Source of the DNA: Nitrospirillum amazonense
GTDB taxonomy: Bacteria; Pseudomonadota; Alphaproteobacteria; Azospirillales; Azospirillaceae
Length of the DNA: 64,000 bases
Assembly: GCF_007828035.1 (NCBI RefSeq)
Contig: NZ_VITV01000001.1
Span: forward strand, 558,001-622,000
Direction: 5' to 3'
The position numbers and the translations under genes were made by a program. The notes under the pieces are model-generated. The model saw nothing but the letters and a program-made list of their open reading frames with translations, was not told where the DNA came from and ran no database searches. Below, piece by piece: positions 47,998 through 57,307 of the stretch (position 1 is the first letter of the stretch; each line of letters starts with the position of its first letter).

Positions 47998-50900
47998 GGG
48001 TACGGGCAGCCCGCGGCGCAGCCGATCCACGGTGGCCACCACCGTCGCCACCGTGTCGGCGGCGCGGCCGTCGGCCGGGGCCGGCACCACCGCCATGGCG
48101 GCGAACCAGGGCCGCACGGCGGTGCCCAGCATGGACCAGTCCATGCGCGTTCCCACCCGCCAGACCGGCACGCCCAAGGCGCCCGCCAGTTCCCCGACGG
48201 AGGTAGGGGCCGTGACCACCAAATCCAGGCAGGCAGTCAGGGCGCCCGCCGCCTCCAGATCCTGGCGCAGGTCAGTGTCGGCCCAGCGGTGCAGAGTGAC
48301 GCCCAGGGCGGCCTCCACCGCCCGCACCTCCTCCTCGACCGCGCCGTATTGCAGCATCACCGGGATGACGCCCGGCAGGCGCAGCAGGGGCGCCCAGTCG
48401 GCCAGGCGGGTGTAGGCGCTGTCCCGGTCCAGGTCGCGCACCATGCTCTGCCAGCACAGGCCCACGCGCAGGCCCGGCCCCAGCGCGTCCACCCGCACCC
48501 GCCAGGCGGCCAGGCGCGCTGGATCGGGCGTCAGATAGGCCTGCCCCGTGAAGGCGCCCAGACCGTCCCGCAGCACCTGGGGCAGGCTGCCGGCAGGGAT
48601 GTGCAGGTCGGCGCCGGCGGCAGCGGCGGTGATGAAGTCCGGCGCCACCGTCACCCTGCCGCTCCCTGGGTCCACGAAGGCGCGGGTGAAATAGCCAGCC
48701 AGCCGGGCGTCGCATTCCAAGACGAAGCTGGCCTCGGGATGGGTGGCGATCAGCTCCCGATACAGGCTGGCGAACAGCAGCTCGTCGCCCAGGCCCTGTT
48801 CCCGCCACACCAGCAGGCGGCGCCGGCCCAGCGCCTCCCCCTGCCAGCGGGCCTGGGGAAAGCGGCGGTCGGGCAGGGCCTGGCCGGCGTCGAAGCGGGC
48901 CTGGTAGCCGGACCAGCCGGTTGGCAGCCGCCCCTCGGCCAGATCCAGGATGGCCAGATTGTAGCGCGCGGGCGCGAAATCCGGCCGCAGGGCAAGGGCC
49001 CGCTGGAAGCCCGCCCGGGCCTGGCCCTGGGTCTGGCGAATGGCGTCCCGCGTGGGCCCGCGTTCCCCCAGCCAGGTCAGGGCCAGGTTGTTAGCGGCCT
49101 CGACATAGGTGGGGTCCAGGGCCAGGGCCCGTTCGTGGCAGGCCCGCGCCAGTCCCCACATCTCCTCCGTCCCCAGGGCCAGGCCCAGATTGGTCAGGGT
49201 GTAGGGCGTCTCCTCCGCCGCCACGGCGGCCCGCGCGGCGGCCAAGCCCTCAGCCGTGCGCCGCAGGCCGGCCAGGGCGCGGGCCTGCTCCACCAGGGCC
49301 TTGGCATATCCTGGACGCAGCGCCAGGGCGCGACCCGCCGCCGCCAGCGCCGCATCCCAGGCGCCGAGCTCGACATGGGCCCCGGCCAGGTTGCCCCAGG
49401 CCTCGACATAGTCCGGCACCAGTTCCGTGGCGCGGCTGAAGGCGGACAGGGCGCCGGGCAAATCGCCGCCGGCCCGCAGGGCGCCGCCCAGGCTGTTGTG
49501 CGCCTGGGCGAAGGCGGGGTCCGCCGCGACCGCGCGGCGCAGCAGGCTGGCCCCTTCGTCCACCCGGCCATCCTGCACCATAACCACGCCCAGCAGGTGC
49601 AGGGCATCGACATCCCCGGGCACCCGCGCCAGCACGGAACGGTAGATCGCCTCCGCCCCCGCCAGATCGCCGGCGCGATGGGCGGCCATGCCGGCCTCCA
49701 CCGTGGCCGGGTTATCCATCGGCGGGCTGGCCACCGTCTCCGCCCTCAGGCGCAGCAGCGCCGCACGTATGGCCGGGACGACCACCTCCGGCGGACCCCA
49801 GCCGGAAAACCATTGGCGCTGCGCCGGGAGCCAGGGCCGCGCCCCGGTGCCCAGGGACGCCCAGGCCGGCATGTGCTGAAACCGCCAAGTGGGTATGCCC
49901 AGGGCCGCCGACAGCTCACCCACCGCCGTGCCGGCCGACACCACCAGATCCAGCCCCGCCATCAGCGCCGCGACCCCCTCCTGATCGTCGCGCAGGTCCA
50001 GGTCGTCCCACAGATGCAGGGTCACGCCGGTCGCGGCGGCGACCTCGGCCATCTCCGCCGCGGCGTCGCCGGCGCGGGCGTCGTACTGCAGCACCACGAA
50101 ATGGACATCCGGCACGGTCAGCAGCGGCACCATCTGCATCAGAGTCAGGTACAGGTTCTGCCGCCCCAGGCCGCGCAGGCCACTGCGCCAGCACAAACCG
50201 ACCTTGAGGCCGGGCCCGAGGGCGGCGAGGCGGCCGCGCCAGAACGCCGCCCGCTGCGGATCGGGACGCAGCCAGGGCGGCGGACCCCCCGGAAAGTCCC
50301 CGAGGGAGCGGCGCAGCAGGGCCGGCAGTCCGCCCAGGGGCACATGCATGTCGGCGTCGCGCGGCGTGTCGGTACGGCCACGCACCACCAGGTCCAGGCC
50401 CGCCGGGACCTGCGGCTGCAGCGCCCGGGACAGCAAGCCGACCAGCCGGGCGTCCACCTCCACCACCACGCGGCGGCAGCCGCGCGCGCCCAGCCAGCGC
50501 AGCAGGTCGGGCAGGCAGCTGGCGAACAGGATTTCATCGCCCAGGCCCTGTTCGCCCCATACCAGCAGGGCGCGGTCCCGCACGTCGCCACCGGTCCAGG
50601 CCGGCAGCACCAGGTCCCGCCGGGCCGTGCTGTCGGGCACGACGAAGCGGGCGGGATAATCGTGCCACCCGGTCTCCAGGTCGCCCAGCTCCAGCGCCAG
50701 CATGGAGAGGTTCACCCGCGCCTTGGCCCAGCCTGGCCGTAGCGCCAACGCGCGGCGGTAATGGTCGCGCGCCTCTTCCACCAGGCGCAGGTCGAACAGG
50801 GCCCGACCCAAATTGAGATGGGTATCGGCGTCGTCGGGCTGCTGCGTCAGCACGGCGCGCAGATGGGCGGCGGCGGTTTCCGGTTGGCCCAGCAGCAGGC

Positions 50901-53900
50901 GCAGGTTGGCCAGGCCACTCAGCGCCGCCGCCGATGCCGGCTCGATCGCCAACGCCCGGTGAAAGGCCTCAAGCGCCGCGTCCGGCCGGTTCAGCCGGGT
51001 CAGGGCGACACCAAGGTTAACCCAGCCGCCGACCCAGCCGGGGTCGGCCTCCGTCGCCCGGCGCTGGGCCTCTGCCGCCGCTTCGTCATTCCCCAGCGCG
51101 GTCAACGTCAGGCCACGGTTGGCATGCAGGACCGCCCGGTCCGGCGCCAGCTGCACGGCCCGGTCGTGGCAGCGCAGGGCGTCAGCCCCCTGGCCCAAGC
51201 CCTGCAGGGCGAGGCCCAGGCCGGACAGCGCCTCGGCATTGTCGGCGCGCAGGCGCAGCAGCTGGCGGTAACGGTCCGCCGCCGCCGCCCAGCGCTCCTC
51301 CCGCCGCAGCAGGCCGGCCAGCGCCGCCAGGGCACTGGCATGGCCAGCGTCCGCCGCCTGGCCCAACCGCTCCACAGCCAAGTCCACCCGGCCGGCGTCG
51401 CGTGCCGCCAGGCCGTCGGCGTACAGCGTGTCAGGTGACGGTGCCGGGGGCAATGGCGCTGGGGGCGACGGCGCAGGACCATCGGCAAGGGCGCTCCGGA
51501 CCAGACTGGCCAGCCGCCAGGCGAGATGCGGCAGCACCACGCCGATGACCTCGCCCTCCGGCGGGAAGAAGGGCTGCTGCGCCGGGAACCAGGGCCGCGC
51601 CCCGCTGCCCAGCCGGGTCCATTCAAAGGTGGCGCCCAGCCGCCAGCACGGCACACCCAGGGCGCCGGCCAGTTCAGACACGGCGGTGCCGGCCGTCACC
51701 ACCAGGTCCAGGCCGCTGATCAGGGCCGCGACGCCGTCCAGATCATCGCGCAAATCCAGGTCGGGCCAGCGGTGGATGCGGATGCCCAGGCGCGCCTCGG
51801 CCGCCATCAGCTCGGGCTCCGCCGCCGCGCCGTCGTACTGCAGGCTGACAAAGTGCACGTGCGGCAGCCGCAGCAGCGGGTCCCACTCGTCCAGCTGCGG
51901 GTACAGCAACCGGCCGCGTTCTTCAGTCCGCAGGCCGCTGCGCCAGCACAAACCCACCTTGAGGCCCCGGCCCAGCGCCGCCAGACGGGTGGCCCACACT
52001 GCCGCCAGCGCCGGGTCGGCCGTCAGATAGGCCGTCGGGCCCCCGGCGAAACTGGCCAGGTCCGGCCGCAACAGGGCCGGCAGGTCGCCCGCCGACAGGG
52101 CCGCGTCGGGCATCGGGGCGTTGCCACCGTTCAGCACGCGGCCCGCCGGCGCGATGACGGCGCCGGGAAAGGCGCGGGTGAACAGCGCGGCCAGACGCGG
52201 ATCGCAATCGATGACCAGCCGGCCCACCCGGTCCGCCAGGTCGGGGTAGAGGCTGGCGAACAGCAATTCATCCCCCAGGCCCTGTTCGCGCCGCACCAGC
52301 AAGGTGCGCCCCGTCAAATCCTGCCCCCGCCACGGCGGCGCCGGCAGCGGGCCCGCCGCCCCGCCCAGGTCGCGGCGGGCATAGCCCTGCCAGCCTGCCG
52401 CCAGGTCCCCTTGCGCCAGGCGGGCCAGGCCCAGGTTGAACTGGATCAGGGGCTCACCGGCGTCCAGCGCCCCGGCCGCGGCCAAGTGGCGCGTTCCGTC
52501 CGCCAGGCGGCCCTGGGCCACCAGGGCGGTACCCAGGTTGCCGTGTGCATGCGCCATCCCCGGCGCCAAGGCCACCGCCCGGCGAGCCAGGGATTCCGCC
52601 TGCCACGGAGCCCCCAGGGCCGTCATCGTGCCCGCCAGGTTGACCAGCGTTTCCGCCCGCTCGGGCGCCAGCCGCAGGGCGTGCAGCAGCGCCGCCTCCG
52701 CCCCCGCCAAGTCGCCCCGGTCGCGCAGCAGCGCCCCCAGGTTGGATGCCGCCGCCGCCAGGGCCGGGTCCTGCGCCAGCGCCCGCCGGTAGGCGGCCTC
52801 CGCCTCAGCCAGGCGGCCCAGCTGGCGCAGGATGTTGCCCAGGTTGTTGGCCGGCATGGCCGATTGTTCCGGCGGCAGCAGGGCCAGGGCCTGGACAATG
52901 GCGGGCACCGCCCCGGCGGCGTCACCCCTATGGAAGCGCGCCAGTCCCAGCAGGTGCAGCGCCTGGCCCCGCGCGGTCGGCGCCAATTCGCCCCATGCGA
53001 TCAGCGCGTCCAGGGCGGCCACCGCCTCCGTCGCGCGGCCGGCCGTCAGCAGATCATAGGCCTGGGCCAGGGTCGGCAAGTCGGGGGGGCGGGACATCGC
53101 CCGGGGCGCCACCCCACGGTCATTTGTTTCGATACCAAAATCAGCCAGCGTCAGCAGGGCCATCCGCACCTGGTCCAGGGCATCGGCCACAGTCTCGGCC
53201 GGGAAGATGCGCATGGCCGGGTACCAGGGCCGTACCCGGGTCCCGAGCATGGACCAGTCGCCCGGCAACTCCATGCGCCAAATGGGTACGCCCAGGGCGC
53301 CCGCCAGCTCCCCCACCGAGGTGGGGGCGGTGATCACCATGTCCAGGGCGGAAATCAGGGCGGCCACGCCCTCGATATCATTGCGCTGGTCCAGGTCGGT
53401 GAAGCGATGCGGCAGGCGAAGCCCCTGTTCCGCCGCGGCCCGCCGCTCCGCCGTGACGTCGCTGTATTGCAGATCCACCCAGGTGATGCCCGGCAGGGAC
53501 AGCAGCGGCGCCCACCGCGTCAGCCCCAGGTAATTGGGGTCGCGGTGCGGCGCCCTGATGCCGGAGGTCCAGCACATGCCGATTTTCAGCCCGGGGCCCA
53601 GATCGGCCAGGCGTTGACGCCAGTGCGCCACTGCCTGGGGTTCGGCCGCCAGCCAGCCGGCGCCGCGCCCCGCGTAATCACGCAGGCGGGCACCGAACAG
53701 GGCCGGCAAGCCGCCGGCGGGCAGGTGTACGTCGAAATCGTTGCCGCCCAGCGGTTCGGGCCGCAGTTCCACGCGATCGGCCAGATCCGGCACCTCGCGC
53801 CGCAGGTAGCGCGACATGAGGCCGATCAGCCGGGGCTCCGTCAGGATGACGACACTGCCGCCGGCAGCCCCCCCCAGCGCCGCACGTAGGGCCGGGACAT

Positions 53901-54783
53901 AGAGGGGTGAGAACATGAACTCATCGCCCAGCCCCTGTTCCCGCCACATCATCAGGCGGCGGCCATCCAACGCGTCCCCTGCCCACTGGGGGCGGTCGGG
54001 ATATCGCCAGGGCTGGATATTTCCGGTAACGAAACGACTGGTGTAATCGGCCCAGCCACCCGGCAGCTGGCCCATCGCCAGCCGCACATAGGCGCGGTTA
54101 TAGCGCGGCGCCGGATCCTGCGGGTCTGCGGCCAGCGCCCGGGTGAAGGCGGCCTCCGCCTCCGGGAGATCACCCAGGACCTGAAGCGCGTTGGCCAGCG
54201 ACATCAGCCCCCGGGGGTTGGCCGGCTCCAGCGCCAGCAAGCGCCGGGCCATGATCGCCGCGCCCTCGCCATCATAGAGTTGGCGCATCAGGTCGCCCAG
54301 GTTCAGCAGGGCGGGGACATGGGTGGGGGCGATATCCAGCAGGCTGTGATAAGCGGCCATGGCCGCCGGGTGGTCCTTCAGCTCGGCATAGGCCAGGCCC
54401 AGGGACATCCAGGCGGAAACGCTGCGGGGAAACAGGCGCAGGGTGTGCCGCAGCAGGGGCACCGCCGCCGCCGCGTCCCCCACCTGCACCAGCAGCAGGC
54501 CCAGGTTTTCCAGCGAGCCTTGGTCGTCGGGCCGCGCGGCCAGCGCCCGTTCCAGCAGGGCGCGCCCCTCGACCGAGCGCCCCTGCTGATGGCAGGCCAC
54601 GCCGCAGAGGTTCAGCGCGTCGGCCTGGGCCGGATCCAGTGCCAGGATACGGCGGTAGAGCGTCTCCGCCCCCGCGAGATCGCCAGCGCGGTGCTGGTCC
54701 ATGGCCTGGGCCAGCAAGCCGGCGATCTGCCCGCCAGCCTGCCGGTCGCCCTTCGCCCCCGTACCGGCGCCGCCATGGACCAT
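46240..54783 (-). CDS. Giant five-module TPR-glycosyltransferase (FlmG-like modules)
   Basis: A 2847-residue cytoplasmic protein made of five tandem modules of about 550-585 residues. Each has several TPR units followed by a GT-B, heptosyltransferase-like (GT9-type) domain. The three markers recur in every module: EQGLGDE (starting at 282, 833, 1411, 1995, 2576), VGLCW-type strand (401, 943, 1528, 2107, 2697), and D-L-V followed by TxVGELxGALGxPxW (D at 481, 1026, 1612, 2187, 2777). Single-module relatives include Caulobacter FlmG, in which TPRs bind flagellin and the GT domain attaches pseudaminic acid. The gene is divergent from pseB/flmA and pseC/flmB, which fits. The His of the GT9 DTxxxH motif is Glu in all five. 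AGGTGA six bases before the ATG marks the start. Confidence 0.9.
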   Translation of the reverse strand: MVHGGAGTGAKGDRQAGGQIAGLLAQAMDQHRAGDLAGAETLYRRILALDPAQADALNLCGVACHQQGRSVEGRALLERALAARPDDQGSLENLGLLLVQVGDAAAAVPLLRHTLRLFPRSVSAWMSLGLAYAELKDHPAAMAAYHSLLDIAPTHVPALLNLGDLMRQLYDGEGAAIMARRLLALEPANPRGLMSLANALQVLGDLPEAEAAFTRALAADPQDPAPRYNRAYVRLAMGQLPGGWADYTSRFVTGNIQPWRYPDRPQWAGDALDGRRLMMWREQGLGDEFMFSPLYVPALRAALGGAAGGSVVILTEPRLIGLMSRYLRREVPDLADRVELRPEPLGGNDFDVHLPAGGLPALFGARLRDYAGRGAGWLAAEPQAVAHWRQRLADLGPGLKIGMCWTSGIRAPHRDPNYLGLTRWAPLLSLPGITWVDLQYSDVTAERRAAAEQGLRLPHRFTDLDQRNDIEGVAALISALDMVITAPTSVGELAGALGVPIWRMELPGDWSMLGTRVRPWYPAMRIFPAETVADALDQVRMALLTLADFGIETNDRGVAPRAMSRPPDLPTLAQAYDLLTAGRATEAVAALDALIAWGELAPTARGQALHLLGLARFHRGDAAGAVPAIVQALALLPPEQSAMPANNLGNILRQLGRLAEAEAAYRRALAQDPALAAAASNLGALLRDRGDLAGAEAALLHALRLAPERAETLVNLAGTMTALGAPWQAESLARRAVALAPGMAHAHGNLGTALVAQGRLADGTRHLAAAGALDAGEPLIQFNLGLARLAQGDLAAGWQGYARRDLGGAAGPLPAPPWRGQDLTGRTLLVRREQGLGDELLFASLYPDLADRVGRLVIDCDPRLAALFTRAFPGAVIAPAGRVLNGGNAPMPDAALSAGDLPALLRPDLASFAGGPTAYLTADPALAAVWATRLAALGRGLKVGLCWRSGLRTEERGRLLYPQLDEWDPLLRLPHVHFVSLQYDGAAAEPELMAAEARLGIRIHRWPDLDLRDDLDGVAALISGLDLVVTAGTAVSELAGALGVPCWRLGATFEWTRLGSGARPWFPAQQPFFPPEGEVIGVVLPHLAWRLASLVRSALADGPAPSPPAPLPPAPSPDTLYADGLAARDAGRVDLAVERLGQAADAGHASALAALAGLLRREERWAAAADRYRQLLRLRADNAEALSGLGLALQGLGQGADALRCHDRAVQLAPDRAVLHANRGLTLTALGNDEAAAEAQRRATEADPGWVGGWVNLGVALTRLNRPDAALEAFHRALAIEPASAAALSGLANLRLLLGQPETAAAHLRAVLTQQPDDADTHLNLGRALFDLRLVEEARDHYRRALALRPGWAKARVNLSMLALELGDLETGWHDYPARFVVPDSTARRDLVLPAWTGGDVRDRALLVWGEQGLGDEILFASCLPDLLRWLGARGCRRVVVEVDARLVGLLSRALQPQVPAGLDLVVRGRTDTPRDADMHVPLGGLPALLRRSLGDFPGGPPPWLRPDPQRAAFWRGRLAALGPGLKVGLCWRSGLRGLGRQNLYLTLMQMVPLLTVPDVHFVVLQYDARAGDAAAEMAEVAAATGVTLHLWDDLDLRDDQEGVAALMAGLDLVVSAGTAVGELSAALGIPTWRFQHMPAWASLGTGARPWLPAQRQWFSGWGPPEVVVPAIRAALLRLRAETVASPPMDNPATVEAGMAAHRAGDLAGAEAIYRSVLARVPGDVDALHLLGVVMVQDGRVDEGASLLRRAVAADPAFAQAHNSLGGALRAGGDLPGALSAFSRATELVPDYVEAWGNLAGAHVELGAWDAALAAAGRALALRPGYAKALVEQARALAGLRRTAEGLAAARAAVAAEETPYTLTNLGLALGTEEMWGLARACHERALALDPTYVEAANNLALTWLGERGPTRDAIRQTQGQARAGFQRALALRPDFAPARYNLAILDLAEGRLPTGWSGYQARFDAGQALPDRRFPQARWQGEALGRRRLLVWREQGLGDELLFASLYRELIATHPEASFVLECDARLAGYFTRAFVDPGSGRVTVAPDFITAAAAGADLHIPAGSLPQVLRDGLGAFTGQAYLTPDPARLAAWRVRVDALGPGLRVGLCWQSMVRDLDRDSAYTRLADWAPLLRLPGVIPVMLQYGAVEEEVRAVEAALGVTLHRWADTDLRQDLEAAGALTACLDLVVTAPTSVGELAGALGVPVWRVGTRMDWSMLGTAVRPWFAAMAVVPAPADGRAADTVATVVATVDRLRRGLPVPPQSSPSDVDGLLAAAARHQAGDAAGALARYRAVLDRQPDQPVALHLLGLALAQLGRAEAGLPFLRRAVEVAPAYAAAQSNLGNVLQTLGRAAEAEGHYRLALDAEPDRPDVLTNLGNALLAQGRAAEAAACQERALQLAPDLAAAASNLGTALLALDRPAAAIDAFRRALGGALLPQEVSDTQDPVVIDALCGLGEALRRAGDIFAGPPWLERAVALAPDQATAWNNRGRCLNDAGRYAAAGDSYARAIELDPALATAHFNRGLVDLQLGILKRGWQGYAWRFAAEDKGTAPRFDRPAWRGESLAGRTLRVWHEQGLGDELLFASLYQALAARAAHQGATAVLVECDPRLAGLLGRSFPSLRFLSRPRRQEAAALEPAGADFVVAAGDLAALLAPTLADFACSGMAAGYLLPDAGRVAHWRCRLAELASGPALVVGIAWRSGQLSTERSRAYSTLAQWRSILSLPGVMAVSLHYQPAVEEIAALKRDHGLTVHRFADADLRDDLETAAALTAACDLVIGAATAVGEMAGAVGTPCWRFASRDWTTLGTPVRPWFPSHRLFALEKYQLEPERALEAMAMQLQRLME
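47998..49713 (-). repeat. Module 4 of the giant protein (residues 1691-2262)
   Basis: TPR units about 1695-1945, EQGLGDE from 1995, RVGLCWQSM from 2106 (the usual WRSG is WQSM), APTSVGELAGALG with E2198. Confidence 0.8.
49714..51453 (-). repeat. Module 3 of the giant protein (residues 1111-1690)
   Basis: TPR units about 1120-1365, EQGLGDE from 1411, KVGLCWRSG from 1527, AGTAVGELSAALG with E1623 and GARPWLPAQ. Confidence 0.8.
51454..53103 (-). repeat. Module 2 of the giant protein (residues 561-1110)
   Basis: TPR units about 565-790, GT-B markers RREQGLGDE at 831-839, KVGLCWRSG at 942-950, AGTAVSELAGALG with E1037. A Pro/Ala/Ser-rich linker (about 1101-1117) separates it from module 3. Confidence 0.8.
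53104..54783 (-). repeat. Module 1 of the giant protein (residues 1-560)
   Basis: TPR units to about residue 235, then GT-B domain with WREQGLGDE at 280-288, KIGMCWTSG at 400-408, APTSVGELAGALG at 486-498 (E492) and RPWYPAMRIF. Confidence 0.8.
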
Positions 54784-55030
54784 TTATCACCTGTCAGGAA
54801 CATTGTTCGGAGGTTCAACCCCCGTTTCGCCGCCAACGGAAGGCCCACCCCGTGTAACCACCCCGTTAGGATAGCAGTTGTATGGTGATTACATAAACCA
54901 CACAGATTGTTGATACTTGCCGTGGTGTTGGCGCTATACTCACCCCAACCATCCGGCGACCGTCCTGTCCGGGCGATCTCCGCGAACTTTCAGGCCCGGG
55001 GGGACGGCTCCACCGGCGGCGGGGGCAGAC
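54784..55030. promoter_or_regulatory. Divergent control region between the giant TPR-GT gene and pseB
   Basis: No gene seen. Toward pseB there is a possible sigma-70-type pair TTGATA (54910-54915) and TATACT (54935-54940), with a long 19-base spacer. AT-rich DNA at 54870-54910 probably holds the opposite promoter. I did not find a clear sigma-54 or flagellar sigma-28 site. Confidence 0.35.
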
Positions 55031-56053
55031 ATGACGTCGAAGTTCCTTAAATCGGCCCTGGCCGACTTCAACGGCGCATCCATCCTGATCACCGGCGGGA
55101 CCGGATCGTTCGGCCGCCAGTTCGTGCGCTATCTGCTGGAACACGCCAAGCCGCGCCGGATCATCATCTTCTCCCGTGACGAGTTCAAACAGTATGAAAT
55201 GCAGCAGCAGCTGGGCGTGGCCCACGAAGGCGTGCTGCGTTTCTTCATCGGCGACGTGCGCGACCGGTCCCGCCTGGAAATGGCGATGCGCGAGGTCGAA
55301 TACTGCATCCACGCCGCCGCCCTGAAACATGTGCCGACGGCGGAATACAACCCCATCGAATGCATCCGCACCAACGTCTATGGGGCGGAGAACGTGGTGC
55401 ACGCGGCCCTGGCGGCGGGGGTGCGCAAGGTCATCGCCCTGTCCACCGACAAGGCCGCCAGCCCCATCAACCTGTATGGCGCCAGCAAGCTGGCGTCCGA
55501 CAAGATCTTCGTGGCGTCGAACAACCTGTCGGGATCGGTGGGCACCCGCTTCGCCGTCGTGCGCTACGGCAACGTCGTGGGGTCGCGCGGCAGTGTCATC
55601 CCGCTGTTCCGCCGGCTGATCGCCGAGGGCGCCGGCGAGCTGCCCATCACGGATGAGCGCATGACGCGCTTCTGGATCACCCTGCAGCATGGGGTGGAGT
55701 TCGTGGCGTCCTGCTTCGGCATGATGCAGGGCGGCGAGATCTACGTACCCAAGATTCCCAGCATGCGGGTAGGCGACCTGGCCCGCTGCATGGCGCCGGA
55801 CCTGCCGCACAAGGTCATCGGCATCCGTCCCGGCGAAAAGCTGCACGAGGTCATGATCACCGAGGACGACAGCCGCCAGACCTTCGAGATGGAGGATCGC
55901 TACGTCATCGAGCCGGCCTTCAACTGGTGGACACGCCAGGCCTACGTCAAGCTGGGGGCCAAGCCGGTACCCGATGGCTTCAGCTATCGCAGCGACAGCA
56001 ACACGGATTGGCTGACCCCCGAACGCCTGGCCGTGCTGCTGCAGAGGCCGTGA
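55031..56053 (+). CDS. pseB: UDP-N-acetylglucosamine 4,6-dehydratase (inverting), PseB/FlmA
   Basis: A 340-residue extended short-chain dehydrogenase. It performs the first step of pseudaminic-acid synthesis: UDP-GlcNAc is dehydrated at C4/C6 with C5 epimerisation. NADP site GGTGSFG at 22-28. The catalytic set is T139-D140-K141 with Tyr149 and Lys153 in the SPINLYGASK region, the typical FlaA1/PseB arrangement. Further landmarks are AAALKHVPTAEYNPIE and VRYGNVVGSRGSVIPLF. It overlaps the next gene by one base (TGATG), so it forms an operon with pseC. In Caulobacter the orthologue is flmA, needed for flagellin glycosylation. Confidence 0.95.
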   Translation: MTSKFLKSALADFNGASILITGGTGSFGRQFVRYLLEHAKPRRIIIFSRDEFKQYEMQQQLGVAHEGVLRFFIGDVRDRSRLEMAMREVEYCIHAAALKHVPTAEYNPIECIRTNVYGAENVVHAALAAGVRKVIALSTDKAASPINLYGASKLASDKIFVASNNLSGSVGTRFAVVRYGNVVGSRGSVIPLFRRLIAEGAGELPITDERMTRFWITLQHGVEFVASCFGMMQGGEIYVPKIPSMRVGDLARCMAPDLPHKVIGIRPGEKLHEVMITEDDSRQTFEMEDRYVIEPAFNWWTRQAYVKLGAKPVPDGFSYRSDSNTDWLTPERLAVLLQRP

Positions 56054-57288
56054 TGGCTGCCGACACCCCGTCTGTGCCTTCCTACCTGCCCTACGGCCGG
56101 CAGGCCATCGATGAGGACGACATCGCCGCCGTCACCGCCGTGCTGCGCGGCGACTGGCTGACGCAGGGCCCCACCGTCACCCGGTTCGAGCAAGCCTTCG
56201 CCCAAGCCGTGGGCGCCCGCCACGCCATCGCCTGCGCCAATGGAACCGCGGCGCTGCATCTGGCCTGCATGGCGTTGGACCTGCAGCCCGGCGACGCCGT
56301 GGTGGTGCCTGCCGTCACCTTCCTGGCCACCGCCAACGCCGCCCGCTATTGCGGGGCGGAGGTGGCCTTCGCCGATGTCGATCCTGAAACCGGCCTGATG
56401 GGCCGGGCAGACGCCGAGGCCGCCATCGCCCGGGCGGAGGCTGCCGGCTGGCGGGTGCGCGCCCTGGCGCCGGTGCACTTCGCCGGTCAGGCGGCCGACA
56501 TGGACGCCCTGGGCGACCTGGCCGAGGCGCGCGGCCTGGCCATCATCGAGGACGCCTGCCACGCCGTGGGCAGCCGCCGGGCCAGGACCAATGGGGGTGT
56601 GGGCACCGTGGCCCTCGGCGCCTGCGACCGATCCGCCATGGCCTGCTTCTCCTTCCATCCGGTGAAGACCATCGCCGCCGGCGAGGGCGGCATGGTCACC
56701 ACCAATGACGACGCCCTGGCGCGCAGCCTGCGGCGCAATGTCAGCCACGGCATGGTGCGGGATCCGGCCGCCTTCCAGGACAGGGCGGCGGCCTTTGGCG
56801 CCACCGGTGCCGCCAACCCCTGGTATTACGAAATGCCGGCGCCCGGGTACAATTACCGCCTGACCGACATCCACGCCGCCCTGGGCCTGAGCCAGTTGGG
56901 CAAGCTGGACCGCTTCGTCCGCCGGCGGGCGGAGATGGTGGCGCGCTACGATGAACGCCTCGCGCCTCTGGCCCCCCTTATCCGGCACGCGGGGCGCAGC
57001 GGGGGCGAGCCCGCCTGGCACCTCTACGTCGTCCTGATCGATTTCGCAGCCCTGGGCCGCGACCGCGCCGCCGTCATGGCGGAGCTGCGGGCCCAGGGCG
57101 TGGGCAGCCAAGTGCACTACATCCCGGTGCATCACCAGCCCTATTACCGGGAGCGCTATGGCAGCCTGAACCTGCCTGGCGCCGACGGCTGGTACCAGGC
57201 CTGCCTGTCCCTCCCCCTGTTCCCCGCCATGGCCGACTATGATGTGGGCCGGGTGGCGGCGGCGCTGGAACGGCTCGCCGGGGCCTGA
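56053..57288 (+). CDS. pseC: UDP-4-amino-4,6-dideoxy-N-acetyl-altrosamine transaminase, PseC/FlmB
   Basis: A 411-residue PLP-dependent DegT/DnrJ/EryC1 aminotransferase that acts on the PseB product. Landmarks are LPYGRQAIDEDDIAAV, CANGTAALHLA, the PLP-phosphate and ring contacts in IIEDACHAVGS (Asp167), and the Schiff-base lysine in FSFHPVKTIAAGEGGM (Lys205). The LTDIHAALGLSQL and YIPVHHQPYY stretches are family-typical. It is translationally coupled to pseB. The remaining pathway genes (pseH, pseG, pseI, pseF) are not in this window, so they must be elsewhere if the pathway is complete. Confidence 0.93.
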   Translation: MAADTPSVPSYLPYGRQAIDEDDIAAVTAVLRGDWLTQGPTVTRFEQAFAQAVGARHAIACANGTAALHLACMALDLQPGDAVVVPAVTFLATANAARYCGAEVAFADVDPETGLMGRADAEAAIARAEAAGWRVRALAPVHFAGQAADMDALGDLAEARGLAIIEDACHAVGSRRARTNGGVGTVALGACDRSAMACFSFHPVKTIAAGEGGMVTTNDDALARSLRRNVSHGMVRDPAAFQDRAAAFGATGAANPWYYEMPAPGYNYRLTDIHAALGLSQLGKLDRFVRRRAEMVARYDERLAPLAPLIRHAGRSGGEPAWHLYVVLIDFAALGRDRAAVMAELRAQGVGSQVHYIPVHHQPYYRERYGSLNLPGADGWYQACLSLPLFPAMADYDVGRVAAALERLAGA

Positions 57289-57307
57289 GCGAGGCGGTCG
57301 CCCTGTG

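Noticed and set aside
47992-53889. Very long open frames on the plus strand opposite the giant TPR-GT gene
   Set aside because: They show low-complexity Gly/Arg/Gln/His composition and no domains, and mirror third-codon GC bias of the real gene.
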